Below, piece after piece: positions 46,127 through 57,700 of a DNA stretch of 64,000 nt. The notes under the pieces are model-generated. The model was not told the origin of the DNA, searched no databases, and worked only from the letters and a program-made list of their open reading frames with translations. Made by a program: the position numbers and the translations under genes. The first letter of the stretch is position 1, and each line of letters starts with the position of its first letter. The stretch spans positions 1,805,745 to 1,869,744 of the forward strand of contig CH001357.1 in NCBI GenBank assembly GCA_000149265.1, in the 5' to 3' direction. The DNA comes from Ciona savignyi (Eukaryota; Chordata; Ascidiacea; Phlebobranchia; Cionidae).

Positions 46127-47312
46127 AGGATATATTCATGTTTATCCCCGTGAATGGGAAAACCTAGGGGGTTATCACACGGGCAATCGTCAGATCACCT
46201 CGCGCCCATCGTCGGGTTACCGGAGCTATTGCAGTGTGTTGTATATGATAGACACGTTCCTTCAATTTGGTAGAACCCATTAATCCGCTGGGTTCAGGCA
46301 ATGTCCGCAAAGTGCCTTGCCCAAGGACACAACCGACTAGCTAGCGACCAGTTTCGCACCTTCAACCTTTCGATTGAAAGGCGACGCACTTAACCGCTAG
46401 ACCAGGGATGTCCAACCTTTTATTGTAATGGGCCGCATTGTCACTTAAAATAATTCAATGGGCCGCAGAACCTATTAAATTCCAATAAAAATGGCATGGT
46501 TCGAATTAATGGTTTTGAAATGATTTGCGAAATGCGCGGATAAGGATCGCGCGAAAAAATTTTGGTTATGATAAATTGCCTTAAACAACCAGAAAGATAT
46601 TTATTTTATAAAGCAGACAGTACCGTTATTTAGTAGTACAGTAATGATAAATTGCAATAAACGTAAATTCAAAAGGGGTGTGTCGCATCTCGCCAATCAT
46701 AAATAAAGGAATCGGGGTATATTAACGCATAATAGCGATTATTGCCTAGTGATAGCAATGCGTATTATACGCTAATAATGCAAAGTAAAGCCAAGGTAAA
46801 TAAATAATGTTATGTTGAAGGCAAACGATGTTAAATTAACGTGTTTAGGATTTATTATTAAAAGTGCGCGAAATCAGTACCGGTAATTTATATTTTCGCG
46901 ATTTTGTTAAATTTTGTAATTCGCGAACTTTAGAAAACGGTTCGCGAATAGCGATTCGCGATCCCTTAATTCCAACCCTGAATGGTACATAAAGAAACAA
47001 TTAAAAACCATTAATTTCATCTTTGAAAAAGGGAACAAATCACACACATATACAAAAAAAAAAAAAAAACTTATTTCTGCAATACAAAGTCAATGAGATA
47101 AGTGTTTGTCGTCAGTCTGTTTCTTTCTGCAGTTTTGATGTTTACTGCGTCCCTAAAAGCTGACTGGTACATTTGAATTAGGCCAAGATTTAGTTTAAAA
47201 TACTACTTGGGAGTAAAAATGACTAGCGGGCCGCACAAAAATCTCAGGTGGGCCGCACTTTCGGCCCGCGGGGCCGCAGGTTGGACAACCCTTCGCTAGA
47301 CCATCGGGCCGG
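46127..47312 (-). repeat. SINE family 2 copy split by a hAT element
   Basis: The SINE body runs 46127-46402 and its last bases resume at 47302 (CATCGGGCCGGAC). The intervening 891 bp is a hAT-type insertion whose 8-bp target duplication, CGCTAGAC, lies within the SINE's tRNA-like end. Confidence 0.8.
46403..47293. mobile_element. hAT-type non-autonomous element, 891 bp
   Basis: Left end CAGGGATGTCCAACCTTTTA, right end GCAGGTTGGACAACCCTT, inverted with two mismatches in the first 16 bases. A perfect 8-bp target duplication, CGCTAGAC, occurs at 46395-46402 and 47294-47301. Subterminal GGGCCGCA-type motifs occur at both ends. There is no transposase, and the interior is AT-rich. The minus frame at 47195-47401 spans its right edge and is not a gene. 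Confidence 0.9.
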
Positions 47313-48050
47313 ACATTTGAACTCGAATTTGGAAAAATCACAATAAAATAAATATATATTTTTATGCGATAAAACAAAATGCTATGTGAGGTAATAATCA
47401 ATTATTGTTTGTCAAATAATTCAAGATCCCCGCTATAATTACTTTTACAACCATGATCTTAACACGCGTGGCTTAACTGTTTACAAGGTTCCGCCTCAAT
47501 GCGTTTCTGCGTTTTTTAGTAAAATTACAACACAGAAATGTATTTCATTTTAACTATACATTATGTATGTACTGAGTGTCCATTCCTTTAACTAAGTATG
47601 ATTAGTGATTACTGAGACCATACGTGCATGCTCGCTAGCCGAAGGACAGGTGTATGTTTCTTTATAGTTATAGTGAGCGTTAGTGAAAAGGAGAGAATCT
47701 GCTAACAAAAGCTTTGGAAATTAATTCTAATTCTGCCCTAAACACCATTTTAACATAAGAACTAGCCCAAACTCTAACCACAGCTCATTTCCTCTATTTC
47801 AACCAGTTGTTTCAGTTGTTTGCTTTGTGGGCAACATTTAAATAGGGAAACTGCTCATTTTCATTATAACTAATTGGTAACCTACTCCATAAAATATGTT
47901 AAGCTTTAGAACGAACTGTAAACCACGCTCTAACCTTCATCTTCATTTTAATGTGCAGTTACCCACCTTGCCTCATTGTCTTCATTTATTCATTTATGTC
48001 CCTGGTCAAACATCGTTTTCATGTGGTTAAATAATGGTTAAAACGATAAC

Positions 48051-48547
48051 CCCGTATGGAAAGTACGTTAATTTTCGCCGAGATCTCGAGTGTGCACGCG
48101 CCAAATATTTAAATGTGCAGTGTGCAAACGTCCAAGAGTGCACACTTCAAGTTTACCAAAATTTAAAAAAAAACAACATATTATTCTATCCTCAATCTTC
48201 CGTGTCCGTCAGCTAACATATCTATCCAAAATATATATGGTCGGCTTTCGGCTGAATAAAAAAAAGTGTACTGACAGTAAATTACCCGAGGTCCAGAGGT
48301 AGGTTTACAGGTTTGTTGGAAATTATACGATGTTTATGTTTAAAACGTAAAGTCGGGTCAACACACACGCTCACGAGCTAGCGCACCGTTAGTTTGTTCC
48401 TCAAATAAGCTGACTCCCGAACGTCTGCTCAGTATAAAGAAACAATCACCTGTCCGCCAGTTCGCGAGCGTGTGTGAAATTACCCAAGTGTGCAAAGACG
48501 CGGGGTAAAAAAACTCGAGTGTGCAGCTGTCGTACTTTCCATACTGG
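48051..48547. mobile_element. miniature inverted-repeat element, 497 bp
   Basis: 17-bp terminal inverted repeats, CCCGTATGGAAAGTACG at the left and its near-perfect complement CGTACTTTCCATACTGG at the right. An 8-bp duplication with one mismatch flanks it, ACGATAAC at 48043-48050 and ACAATAAC at 48548-48555. Both subterminal regions hold GAGTGTGCA motifs in opposite or repeated orientation. The 8-bp duplication fits hAT, but the TIR is not one I recognise. Confidence 0.75.
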
Positions 48548-48670
48548 ACAATAACTAAAGCAATGGCCAACTGGTATTAGAAGTGTTGCTGTTTTCAACT
48601 AGAAACCATTCCTTACAAATATGTGTTTAGATAAAAATATTGATTACCACTTGTAAACCAATTTTTTTGG

Positions 48671-48885
48671 CTTCACTAATCTGCGGGACAGGGCGAAGAG
48701 GGGCAGGGTGTTTTTGTCAATTACATTAGTCGGACGGGGTAAGGGTTAATTATCAAGGGGACGGGGTATATCATGATAAATCCTTACCCAGTCAGGCTCA
48801 TGTTAGTGATGAAAATCTTTTTTCCCGCTCATAATATACCCCATCCCGCTCATGATATAGTGTGTTGTCCCGCAGATTAGTGAAG
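48671..48885. mobile_element. miniature inverted-repeat element, 215 bp
   Basis: Terminal inverted repeats of 20 bp, CTTCACTAATCTGCGGGACA, and the complement TGTCCCGCAGATTAGTGAAG (one mismatch at most). Near-identical A/T runs (CCAATTTTTTTGG left, ACAATTTTTTGG right) lie outside both ends and may be the target duplication, offset by two bases on the right. Internal CGGGGTA motifs are repeated. Confidence 0.75.
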
Positions 48886-49248
48886 CACAATTTTTTGGTG
48901 AGTATCGATGAAAAGGGGTATTTTTTCGAAAAAAGGCTTATGTTGTGCTTAGACTAATTGAAAGTTGTCATATGAGCATGCCACTACCATACTTTGCATA
49001 TCAGATATTTATTATTTGGCAAATTCACCAGAAAATAATTGACTAAATTACTTCTAGGTAAATAACGCCTTATATAAACAAGAGTAACACATCTTTTGCC
49101 TAATCATCGGTTTTCCAATTAAAAAAAACCTAAATAAGAATAAATATTTACACATGTGTTTTAATGTTTATAACTTTTTATTGTTTACATGCATCAACAG
49201 ATTTTACAGTAGTTCCTTAATTTTGTTCCAAACCTTCATTTTGTCAAA

Positions 49249-50745
49249 ATGAGTAGGAATCAAAGTTCCCTGTTTTTTTGGATACTTTTGATTACTTTAT
49301 GCTATTTCTGTGGGAAAAATGAAGCTTTACTTAACATTGAAGACTTAAAAGAATCTAGTTATAATATAGAAATCTTAAAGACACCGATTTACAGCAGTAA
49401 CGTAGTTTCTGATGATGGTATAAAATTATCATCAAAGTATGGACAGATGTATTATTGCAATACAACAAAAAGTAAACGCCAAGAAACCGCCCAAAACCTG
49501 GTTCCAGCAGATCACCCAATACCTCTGATGCTTTTATCATTATCCAGTTCACCATGCCTTAAAAAAGTCAAGGGATGGTGGACATATGAATACTGCCATA
49601 ACACCAGAATAAAACAGTACCACAGTGAAGATGGTGTTATGATGGGCGATCCTATTAGTCTTGGGGACTTTGAGTCCAATTACGATTGGAGTAACCATGC
49701 TGTTGACGATGGTACCAAACACTCTGTCTTTAAAAAGAAGAGAAGGACACCATACCACTCACAAACTTATGTAAATGGCACTGAGTGTGGCTTGCTTGAC
49801 GTAAAACGTGACACGGAAGTTCGTTTTTTTTGCGATGACTCTGTCACTGAAAGTTACATTGAAAGAATAGATGAGCCCGCTACCTGTTCCTACTTATTGA
49901 TTATAAAAACACCGTTAATATGCAGCCACCCTTACACCAAGCCAAAAACTAAATCTATTAGGGCGGACATACAATGCCAGCCAATTATACCCAAACCGTC
50001 ACCCGAAAATACATTACCTGCGGTCGAACTAAATTGGTATGGGTCACAATTAGATTCGGCTTATTTAAAAACATTGCCAAAGCCTTTAACTGTGCAAGCA
50101 TCTTCCAAAGTGATGAAATTATCATTTATTAAAGGTTTGGCAATGCAATTAATACAGCACTTTTTAAAAAACGAAAGTTTAATTGAGTTGTCTGGTAAAC
50201 TTTTAAGGAAACTGCTGGCAACAGTAATGGAAAAGTTGCTGTCAGGTGAACGCATTCCAACTGCAGACGTAGCGCGTAGCATGCAGAACGATATTGAGAC
50301 ATTTTACAAAGACAAGGACCACTACGCAAAGAACTATAACTACGACCCGATTTTAATGAAAAACACCGGTATCAAAATCAGCCTCAAACACATTGACTCT
50401 CTAAGTGGGGAGATAGTGGATAATGGCGATCAAGATCAGATGTTGAGATCATTAGAAAATGACATTGGGAGGGAACTGGAAGAGGTCGGTTTGGGAGCAG
50501 GGACTAAGTTGGAAGTTCATCTTATCTCGAACCAGGACCTCACAGGAGACGGTTCTGCGCTCAGCACTGAAGATAGTCGACAGTTTCGAGAAGTTCTTCT
50601 CGAAGTGCTCGGCGGTTCCCAGTTTGAAAATAAAGAGAAGAAAAGATATAAAGACCTAGTCGAAAACTACAGCATCTTGTATGCAGATGAAAAAAAGAAG
50701 TTTTTGAACATGAACAAGGAAACATCAGAAGATGAGTCATCTTGA
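49249..50745 (+). CDS. OS9: OS-9-type endoplasmic reticulum lectin
   Basis: A 498-codon uninterrupted frame. Residues 1-26 form a signal peptide. The mannose-6-phosphate-receptor homology (MRH) domain spans about residues 68-228 and carries the OS-9 double tryptophan in CLKKVKGWWTYEYCHN (W110-W111). The four sugar-contact residues of the family are seen at Q123 (IKQYH), R192 (TEVRFFC), E209 (RIDEP) and Y215 (TCSYLL), and the cysteine pattern is kept. The C-terminal half is charged, with predicted helices. OS-9 binds trimmed mannose glycans on misfolded glycoproteins in the ER lumen and hands them to the SEL1L-HRD1 ubiquitin ligase for degradation. The vertebrate protein is encoded by many exons; here there is no intron in the coding region. 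A TTTTACAG acceptor-like site ends at 49209, 40 bases before the ATG, consistent with a 5' intron or trans-splicing. Confidence 0.93.
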   Translation: MSRNQSSLFFWILLITLCYFCGKNEALLNIEDLKESSYNIEILKTPIYSSNVVSDDGIKLSSKYGQMYYCNTTKSKRQETAQNLVPADHPIPLMLLSLSSSPCLKKVKGWWTYEYCHNTRIKQYHSEDGVMMGDPISLGDFESNYDWSNHAVDDGTKHSVFKKKRRTPYHSQTYVNGTECGLLDVKRDTEVRFFCDDSVTESYIERIDEPATCSYLLIIKTPLICSHPYTKPKTKSIRADIQCQPIIPKPSPENTLPAVELNWYGSQLDSAYLKTLPKPLTVQASSKVMKLSFIKGLAMQLIQHFLKNESLIELSGKLLRKLLATVMEKLLSGERIPTADVARSMQNDIETFYKDKDHYAKNYNYDPILMKNTGIKISLKHIDSLSGEIVDNGDQDQMLRSLENDIGRELEEVGLGAGTKLEVHLISNQDLTGDGSALSTEDSRQFREVLLEVLGGSQFENKEKKRYKDLVENYSILYADEKKKFLNMNKETSEDESS

Positions 50746-52307
50746 TAATTTTATCCTTGCCTCATTCTTATATGTTATGCAGATGTGTTCAGAAATATTT
50801 TTTTTTCAATTGGTGTAGGTTCAGTGTGACACTATTGTGATTGTGTTAGGTTTTGTGGTAACAGGTTTTTATAAATACCATTTTTTTCTTTCAATTTCTA
50901 TTTATATGGGGATAGCAAAAGTAGAATCTCAAGTAACACTAAACTACACAGTACTGATGCCAGGACCGAATATCCATCAAAATTCAGGCGAGTAAAAATT
51001 TACTTGCGTGTGAAAGCTTGCGCGTCCGGATTTTAGTGCCTGCTGCACCCTACGTTGTCTCGCGGGGTTTACTAATTATATTAAATTTCCAAACCAAAAA
51101 TACTAAAATTACCAAACAAAAATATTGCAAAATTTTTTTAGTTCTTCTACTTTTACTATCCCCATGCAAATATATAATATATTCTGGTATGCCGCATATA
51201 TATAAGAAACATAAAAAATGAAAATTTAGAAAAAAATATGAATATCTAAACCGTTTGTATGTGGTATATTGGAATATAGATATATATTACATTTTTGGTA
51301 ACGGTGGTACTGGTATGTAAAGTGTGAACAAAGCCGTTTTTGTTTGTTTTTATGCATAGATTGTTTGTTTTTCTTATGATTGTGCAATTATTCCCATGTG
51401 CCTTGTTTTAGATGTGTTTTCAAAAGTTTGTGCGAAAGCTAATACAGTACAAACTAGTTGTTTCAAATCCTGTTCGTGTGTATTTTGGTTTTGCATACTT
51501 TTCTCTATGGCAGGTGACATATATGTCTTTTAAAAATTGCCCAATGTCAGGGAATTATTGGTATCTTTGTATCCATTTTCAAAGGTCTATAATAGGGTAA
51601 TTGCGTAAATGACTGAGACACAAATATATTTTACCACCAGCTTAACATGACTTTTTCTCGCTGTGGGATTTATCTGTAAGCAGCCCCATGTAGACCAACC
51701 TTTATTATATTTTAACCTTACATGTTACTTCACATAACAGGAGTATCAGTATTTAAAAAAAAATATTTGCGCTTTAGGTTTTTATATGAATGAAGTCTTA
51801 AAACATTATTTCAAACCAATATGTATATATTCAATAAACTCGCAATAGAACGAAACTAAACAGTAATCTTTTTAGACGATTCAAAAACAATACTTTTTCC
51901 ATTTTTGATTAATAAGATGAAATAATATATATCATAATAATAAAGTTCTAATAATTTTTTTCAATAATAAGACCTGATTGTCGCCTGGCATTGCAAAAAT
52001 TTCATGATTCGCAAACCTTCTATATATTTTATATCCCATTGTTATAAGGATATGTTTTCATTGTTTTTTTTTTGTCATATCAAGTTTGTCTATGGTCAGA
52101 GGAGGCAGTTAATGTATAAAAACCCTGTATGCTAACATCTATTCTCGCCTTACCGTACTATATTTCTCTGTTCAAAAATCTTATTTGCATATCGGTAAAA
52201 AACAGCTGTGCAACCTTATTTTTGTTCCATACATATGTCACCTGCTATATAGATGCCACCCCCCATTGCTTTCAACGCAATACTGACTTTTTGGTTTATT
52301 TTTTCAG
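50746..52307. other. spacer between OS-9 and NIPA-type genes
   Basis: Contains the OS-9 3' untranslated region, whose end I cannot fix; an AATAAA at 51834-51839 is one candidate signal but is far away. The spacing of 1.6 kb argues against a polycistronic unit. Short frames at 51018 and 51412 show nothing recognisable. Confidence 0.5.
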
Positions 52308-52341
52308 CCGGTTATCGCTAACATTTGTTTTTAAATCAACA

Positions 52342-54221
52342 ATGGCATCATGGCCCAGTCGATCATTGCTATCTGACACCTCTGAATTAGAGGATGAACC
52401 TAAAGCATCGCATCCATACATTGGCCTGCTCTTATCAATGATATCGGCTGTATTGGTTGGTGGCAGCTTCATTTTGCAAAAGAAAGGACTTCTTCGAACG
52501 GTGAAACACAGTGGTCGAAACAGTAAGTTTTGTCTAATTTCTCAGTATATCAGATGGCTCGATTTTATGTATTGTAGTTATCTGCTCATAAATACTTTCA
52601 TTTGCATTGAAATGTGTCATAATGAAAACACCGTCTTCATTTAAATTTATGCTATTGACACTTTTTTAAAACCCTCTAATTTGTTTGTTAATAATCCAAA
52701 ATTATCCTAACTAATTTATATACTCAATGATATGACAATTGCTTGTGTGAAATTGTTCCATGTGTATTTGCGAAGTTATCTGATGATTGCCTGTGTGATA
52801 ATGCTACCTTACGTATTCATAATGTAATAAAGTTAGTGCTACAGTTAAATTGTAGTTACTGGTACCGGTAGTGAAAAATAATCAAATTGTATTTTGGCAA
52901 TGTCAATAATGTTACAATACATTAATTAATAAATGATTTTCCCAATTACGTACCCTTCATTACTTTTTTCATCCCATGACATCAGTTAAATGCCTATAAA
53001 ATAAAAACAGAAAAAAAAACATTTATTATAGTCACTATATGTATATTAATTTAAATATATGTTTAATTTTGTTACCGGTATTGTTAAAGTTATTGAGAAG
53101 CATAGAAATAATAGAAAATACGATCATAATTTATTTCTCTCGGCCCTGGATTTTAAAAACTAACGCTACCTATAAACTCATTGCTTGAAATTGCTTAATA
53201 TTCTTATAAATTCAAATTCTTTAATATCCAGGTTCAGCTGCCAGTGGCTTTGCGTATTTACTTCAATTTTGGTGGTGGCTAGGAATGCTTTCAAGTAAGT
53301 TTAATATTGTGTTTCTTACATAATTTTACCTATGAAAAATTTAGGTTTAAATTTTTAACAAATAACCATGGTTTAACAGTTTAAATAGGCACCGTTCTGT
53401 TTAACCAGTTATCCAAAATTTCCTAATTTTTTAAAAATTCTCTGATACCGGTATCCAATATTTTATTACGAGGTATAAAATTTTTTATTATTAAAAATAA
53501 TATTTATTGTACCACTTCCACCTACTTTGATTATGTGTTTTTAGGTTCTTGGGTTTTCAAAGACTTTATTACTCTAATAACCATAGGGATACACATATAC
53601 CAAAGTGGCCTATGTGAAACAATCCACAATTCAACTCGATTTTTATCCAATAACACAATAAAATATTTTACACAAAACCGCTAAATCAGAATGAGAAATG
53701 GACAAATGGTTAAATCAAAGCGTTTTCTAAATATTGTTGTAATTTTAACAACAGCACAATTGTGTTATGTATTTTCCAGCAGTTTTTTGCTTAGTTGTTT
53801 AACAACAATTTCTATGCCATGTTTATCTGAAATTACCCTAAATGAAGGCATCCACTGAGAAATATTGACATAAGAATCAAGTGTTTATTTATAAACTTTT
53901 TAAAACAAAAATGTATTATATATTGAAGATTAAATTATGCTGCAAGTATTTTTACAATTTTTTGTTTACTGAACACACAGTTTAGGAACAATATTTAAAA
54001 CCAGATGAATTACTGTACTATGGCGGACTTGATAGAAACAATCGCTTAATATTGTAATTCATATTGCGATAGGTTCTTCCTATTTTAATGGTTAAATTTA
54101 GCTTTCTAATATGTAATCTTTGTTTTTCAGTGGCGATAGGTGAAATAATCAACTTTGTTGCATACACAATCGCACCTGCCATTCTCGTTACTCCACTGGG
54201 AGCCTTAAGAGTCATCGTCAG
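52342..54221 (+). CDS. NIPA-type magnesium transporter, first three coding exons
   Basis: Exons 52342-52522, 53232-53294 and 54131-54221 join in frame by GT/AG introns to 111 residues. The start follows an acceptor-like TTTTTTCAG (ending 52307), and the N-terminus is short and acidic. The first membrane segment lies in PYIGLLLSMISAVLVGGSFI, then QKKGLLR, then FAYLLQFWWWLGMLSMAIGE and NFVAYTIAPAILVTPLGALR. This is the family's N-terminal third; NIPA proteins have about nine membrane spans and transport magnesium or related cations across plasma or endosomal membranes. The last exon ends in phase 2 at a GTTAGT donor, but no continuation is found before the converging WD40 gene at 54761. The rest may lie beyond 64000, with the WD40 gene nested in an intron, or be lost. 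Confidence 0.8.
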
Positions 54222-54760
54222 GTTAGTTTTTATATTTTAACTTGCTATATTTATAGTTCCGTGACTATTTTATTGTTCCTCTATGTTTTCATTTGGTTAG
54301 TTAAATAATTTGGTACGAAAACAATCAGTACATTTAAATAATTTGTTCAATATAATCTGTACTCCGAAATTAGGGAAAAAATGATTATCTTGGTAAATTT
54401 TGCATATGCTAATTGGGTATAATGTTGGATTTTCAATTTTAGTTAGATGTAGCAGTTTTTGTTTTCATTGAAAATTTCAAATGTGCCTTATAGCCATGTA
54501 TGAGGATATTGTCACACAAAGTGGGTTACAGCTCAAGTGATTTTGGTGTCGCTATTTAAATAACTGTGAATGAAATTTATACACTTGTTTGATGCAACTT
54601 GCTTATAGTTGTAATTTTTTATGATTCCGTTATATCGTGATAATCTCTTGATATTCATAAGTTTTTTACTCAACATCGAGTTTCTGTAATTGGGATAATA
54701 TCTACATTTTTCAGGCAATTGCATAGAAAAACAAATGATACATATATAATTTTTATTTGG
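54222..54760. other. gap between converging genes
   Basis: No exon of the NIPA-type gene is recognised here. On the minus strand an AATAAA (complement of TTTATT at about 54751-54756) lies within ten bases after the WD40 gene stop codon, a likely polyadenylation signal with a very short 3' untranslated region. Confidence 0.5.
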
Positions 54761-57700
54761 TCAAACGATAAATGGTAACGAAGCTAAAGGCGATGGGCCC
54801 CTTGCTCTTGACATCTTTGACTTTTTAACTATAATCTTATTTCCTGCTTCGTTCCTTAATTCCCCTGATCTGGTCGGCTCTTTAGCGGCTCCTATTGGTG
54901 GCAGGGTGAGTCCATTGTCCCTTATTTTGCCCCACTCTGGCGATTTGGGTTTCGTCCCGTTTTCCTGGAATTTTGAAAGTCGCCGGAAAGCGGTGGCGAC
55001 TTGCACTTTTTTGTGTGTGACGCTGAAGTGATATTTTGCCGGTTCTCGTCTGCGTATGTGATCAGGCGTTCGTGGAATGGTGGGTTTGCTTAGTTGAGCA
55101 AATGGAAGAGAGTTGAATATCACAGCATGCTTGTTGCACCATCTACAAAAGAAAAACACCTTGGTTAGTTTCTTGCAGTTTAATAAGGTTTTATGATCAA
55201 TATTGAAGAAACTGGCAAAAAAGACAACTAAGTGAGAGTCATCATTATAATTATGTAATAAAATTGCAAAATGAGGCTAGGAAACCTAATCATTGGCATT
55301 TTGTTACAAATTGGGTAATTTGAAATTAAAGATGTAGAGTATTAGTGTACATGATACAATTGAATTATAAAAATCAATAAATGTAAATACTACTACTATT
55401 TTCCTAACAGTATTTAACCCAATTTCAATACCAGTAGTCAATTGGGTTAAATAATTAAAAGTAAAATCATTCTTCTCTTTTTTGTCAACCAATTTACACT
55501 ACATTGTACAAGATGTGTTAAGTGCTTAATTGTTAGGAAACCAACTCATTTTCCCAGCTTTTTAAATGGGAACCTGACAATAAAAAATTGCATTCCATAC
55601 TTGATATCTGTGTCAATCCGATGACGTCTGTGTCTCAGTTTAGGTTTGTAGTTAATTTTTCCGAGTACGTTACTCTTCATGCCTTCAGTTTGTAGTCTTT
55701 GGAAGGTTTGTTCCACCTAAAAATTTGATAACATTAAAAAATGAACTGATTTTACAAAGCTAGCTAGATTATTTTCACCCAGATTATTCACTAATTATTG
55801 ATATTGAAGTCTTGTAATTTACCGCATAAAAGTGATAAACCATATGTTGCAACCTAACCCCGCAAACCCCCATTAACGAAACTAAATCACTTCTGGCTTC
55901 TGAATCATCATGATTTTTAACATACATCATTAGTTTAAATGTGATGTCATAAAGAAACACTGGGGAATTTGAAAACATCCTTCAGTATTGATAACAAAGT
56001 GTTTCTTCCTATACTTTATTTAAAACACACACTTGAGTAACAAATACTTATTCTCAGTCTAAGATTACCTTGTCAACAGGCTTAACTTTAGCCATAATCG
56101 AATGTGGGATATCTTGCATCCAGATAGTTACACTTCCCCTTCGTTGACGTGCTCTTACTGACGTTTCAGGTGCAGATTCCTATTCATTAATATGGTGTAT
56201 TTTCAAATGACAAGATTATGTTTGGAAAGGAATTTATATTCATTAATATGATGTATTTTCAAAAGACAAGATTTTGTTTTGAAAGAACTGTCTATTTATT
56301 AATATGGTGGATTTTCAAAAGACAAGATTATGTTTGGAAAGGAATTTATATTCATTAATATAATGTATTTTCAAAAGACAAGATTTTGTTTTTAAAGAAC
56401 TGTCTATTTATTAATATGGTGGATTTTCAAAAGACAAGATTATGTTTGGAAAGGACTGTATATTCATTATATATGATGTATTTTCAAAAGACAAGATTTT
56501 GTTTTGAAAGGACTGTCTATTTATTAATATGGTGGATTTTCAAAAGACAAGATTATGTTTGGAAAGGACTGTATATTCAATAATATGATGTATTTTCAAA
56601 AGACAAGATTTTGTTTTGAAAGAACTGCCTAGTCATTAATTTAATAGATAAGACAAGATTATTTATAGAAAGAAATTTCTATTTGTTAGGTGAGTAACGG
56701 TGATGCTTAAAGTTAATTGATTAAAAAACATTAAATTCTATTCCCCCCACACAATCAACAGATACAGACTTAAATTCCCAATCCAACCTCTAATAATCTG
56801 TCTGACACTGCACTTAGTCTTTCTTCTATTGAATTCCGTCTCATGATATTTTCCTGGACCACTTGTACTGCTTTTGGAATGGGTTTCTTGGATGGTTGGC
56901 TGGCTATGTTCATATTCTGAAGCCGGCCTGTTAGATTGACGAAGTTGACTGCGTTTTTGACTTGTTTCCACTGCATATGGACGCATCCCTTTGCTGTCCG
57001 CAGAGTGTTTGGAGAACCTATTCGTCTGATGTCGCTTGGGATTGCTACAGGCAATTCATTCTCCTGGCATGTACATTGGTGGCTATTAGAGCTTTGTATA
57101 GTTGTTTTTTTGGATATTGGTCTCTTATTACAAAAATGGTCCACTAAACTTTTTAACTGAACGTTGCTTTGAAATTTATGGTAACTGAGTCTTCAGTTGA
57201 TTTTTTTACAATAACTAAACTAAAATGGTCAACCCAATAACATGTTATTGTTTCTTGTTATTGCTGCACTATCAGTTAATTGATACATGTACAGTTGTGT
57301 GGTTGTTAGATCTGTGCTTTCCTACCCACTTTAAACATTTATTATATTAGTTTGCAATTTTGCATACACTTCTGATACTGGTCAATTCTGCATATATCCA
57401 GATTCTGATGATGGTTAACGAATATTGTTTAATTGTTTTTTGGAAATTTCTTCGTCGGGTTAAAATTACCACTGAAATCTATATTCTCTTTGAACAAAAT
57501 TTGCTTTTACACAGAACAAAAGGGTTACTTAGTCTACGAACGCATTTTAAGAATAGTCTTATTGCTTTTTTATTTGGTATACCAATTTAACCTTAAATCA
57601 ATTACCTGTCTCTTAATTTTTATTGGTAACTGACAGCAAATCAGTTAGTTTGATGCACAGCTGAACTGCCTTGCTTTCTTACCAATGAAGCTAGACTGAT

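Noticed and set aside
54533-54724. 63-codon minus-strand frame after the WD40 gene stop
   Set aside because: It lies beyond the stop codon and polyadenylation signal, and has no WD40 or other recognisable content.
56386-56583. 65-codon plus-strand open frame
   Set aside because: Repetitive translation of the minisatellite in a WD40 gene intron.
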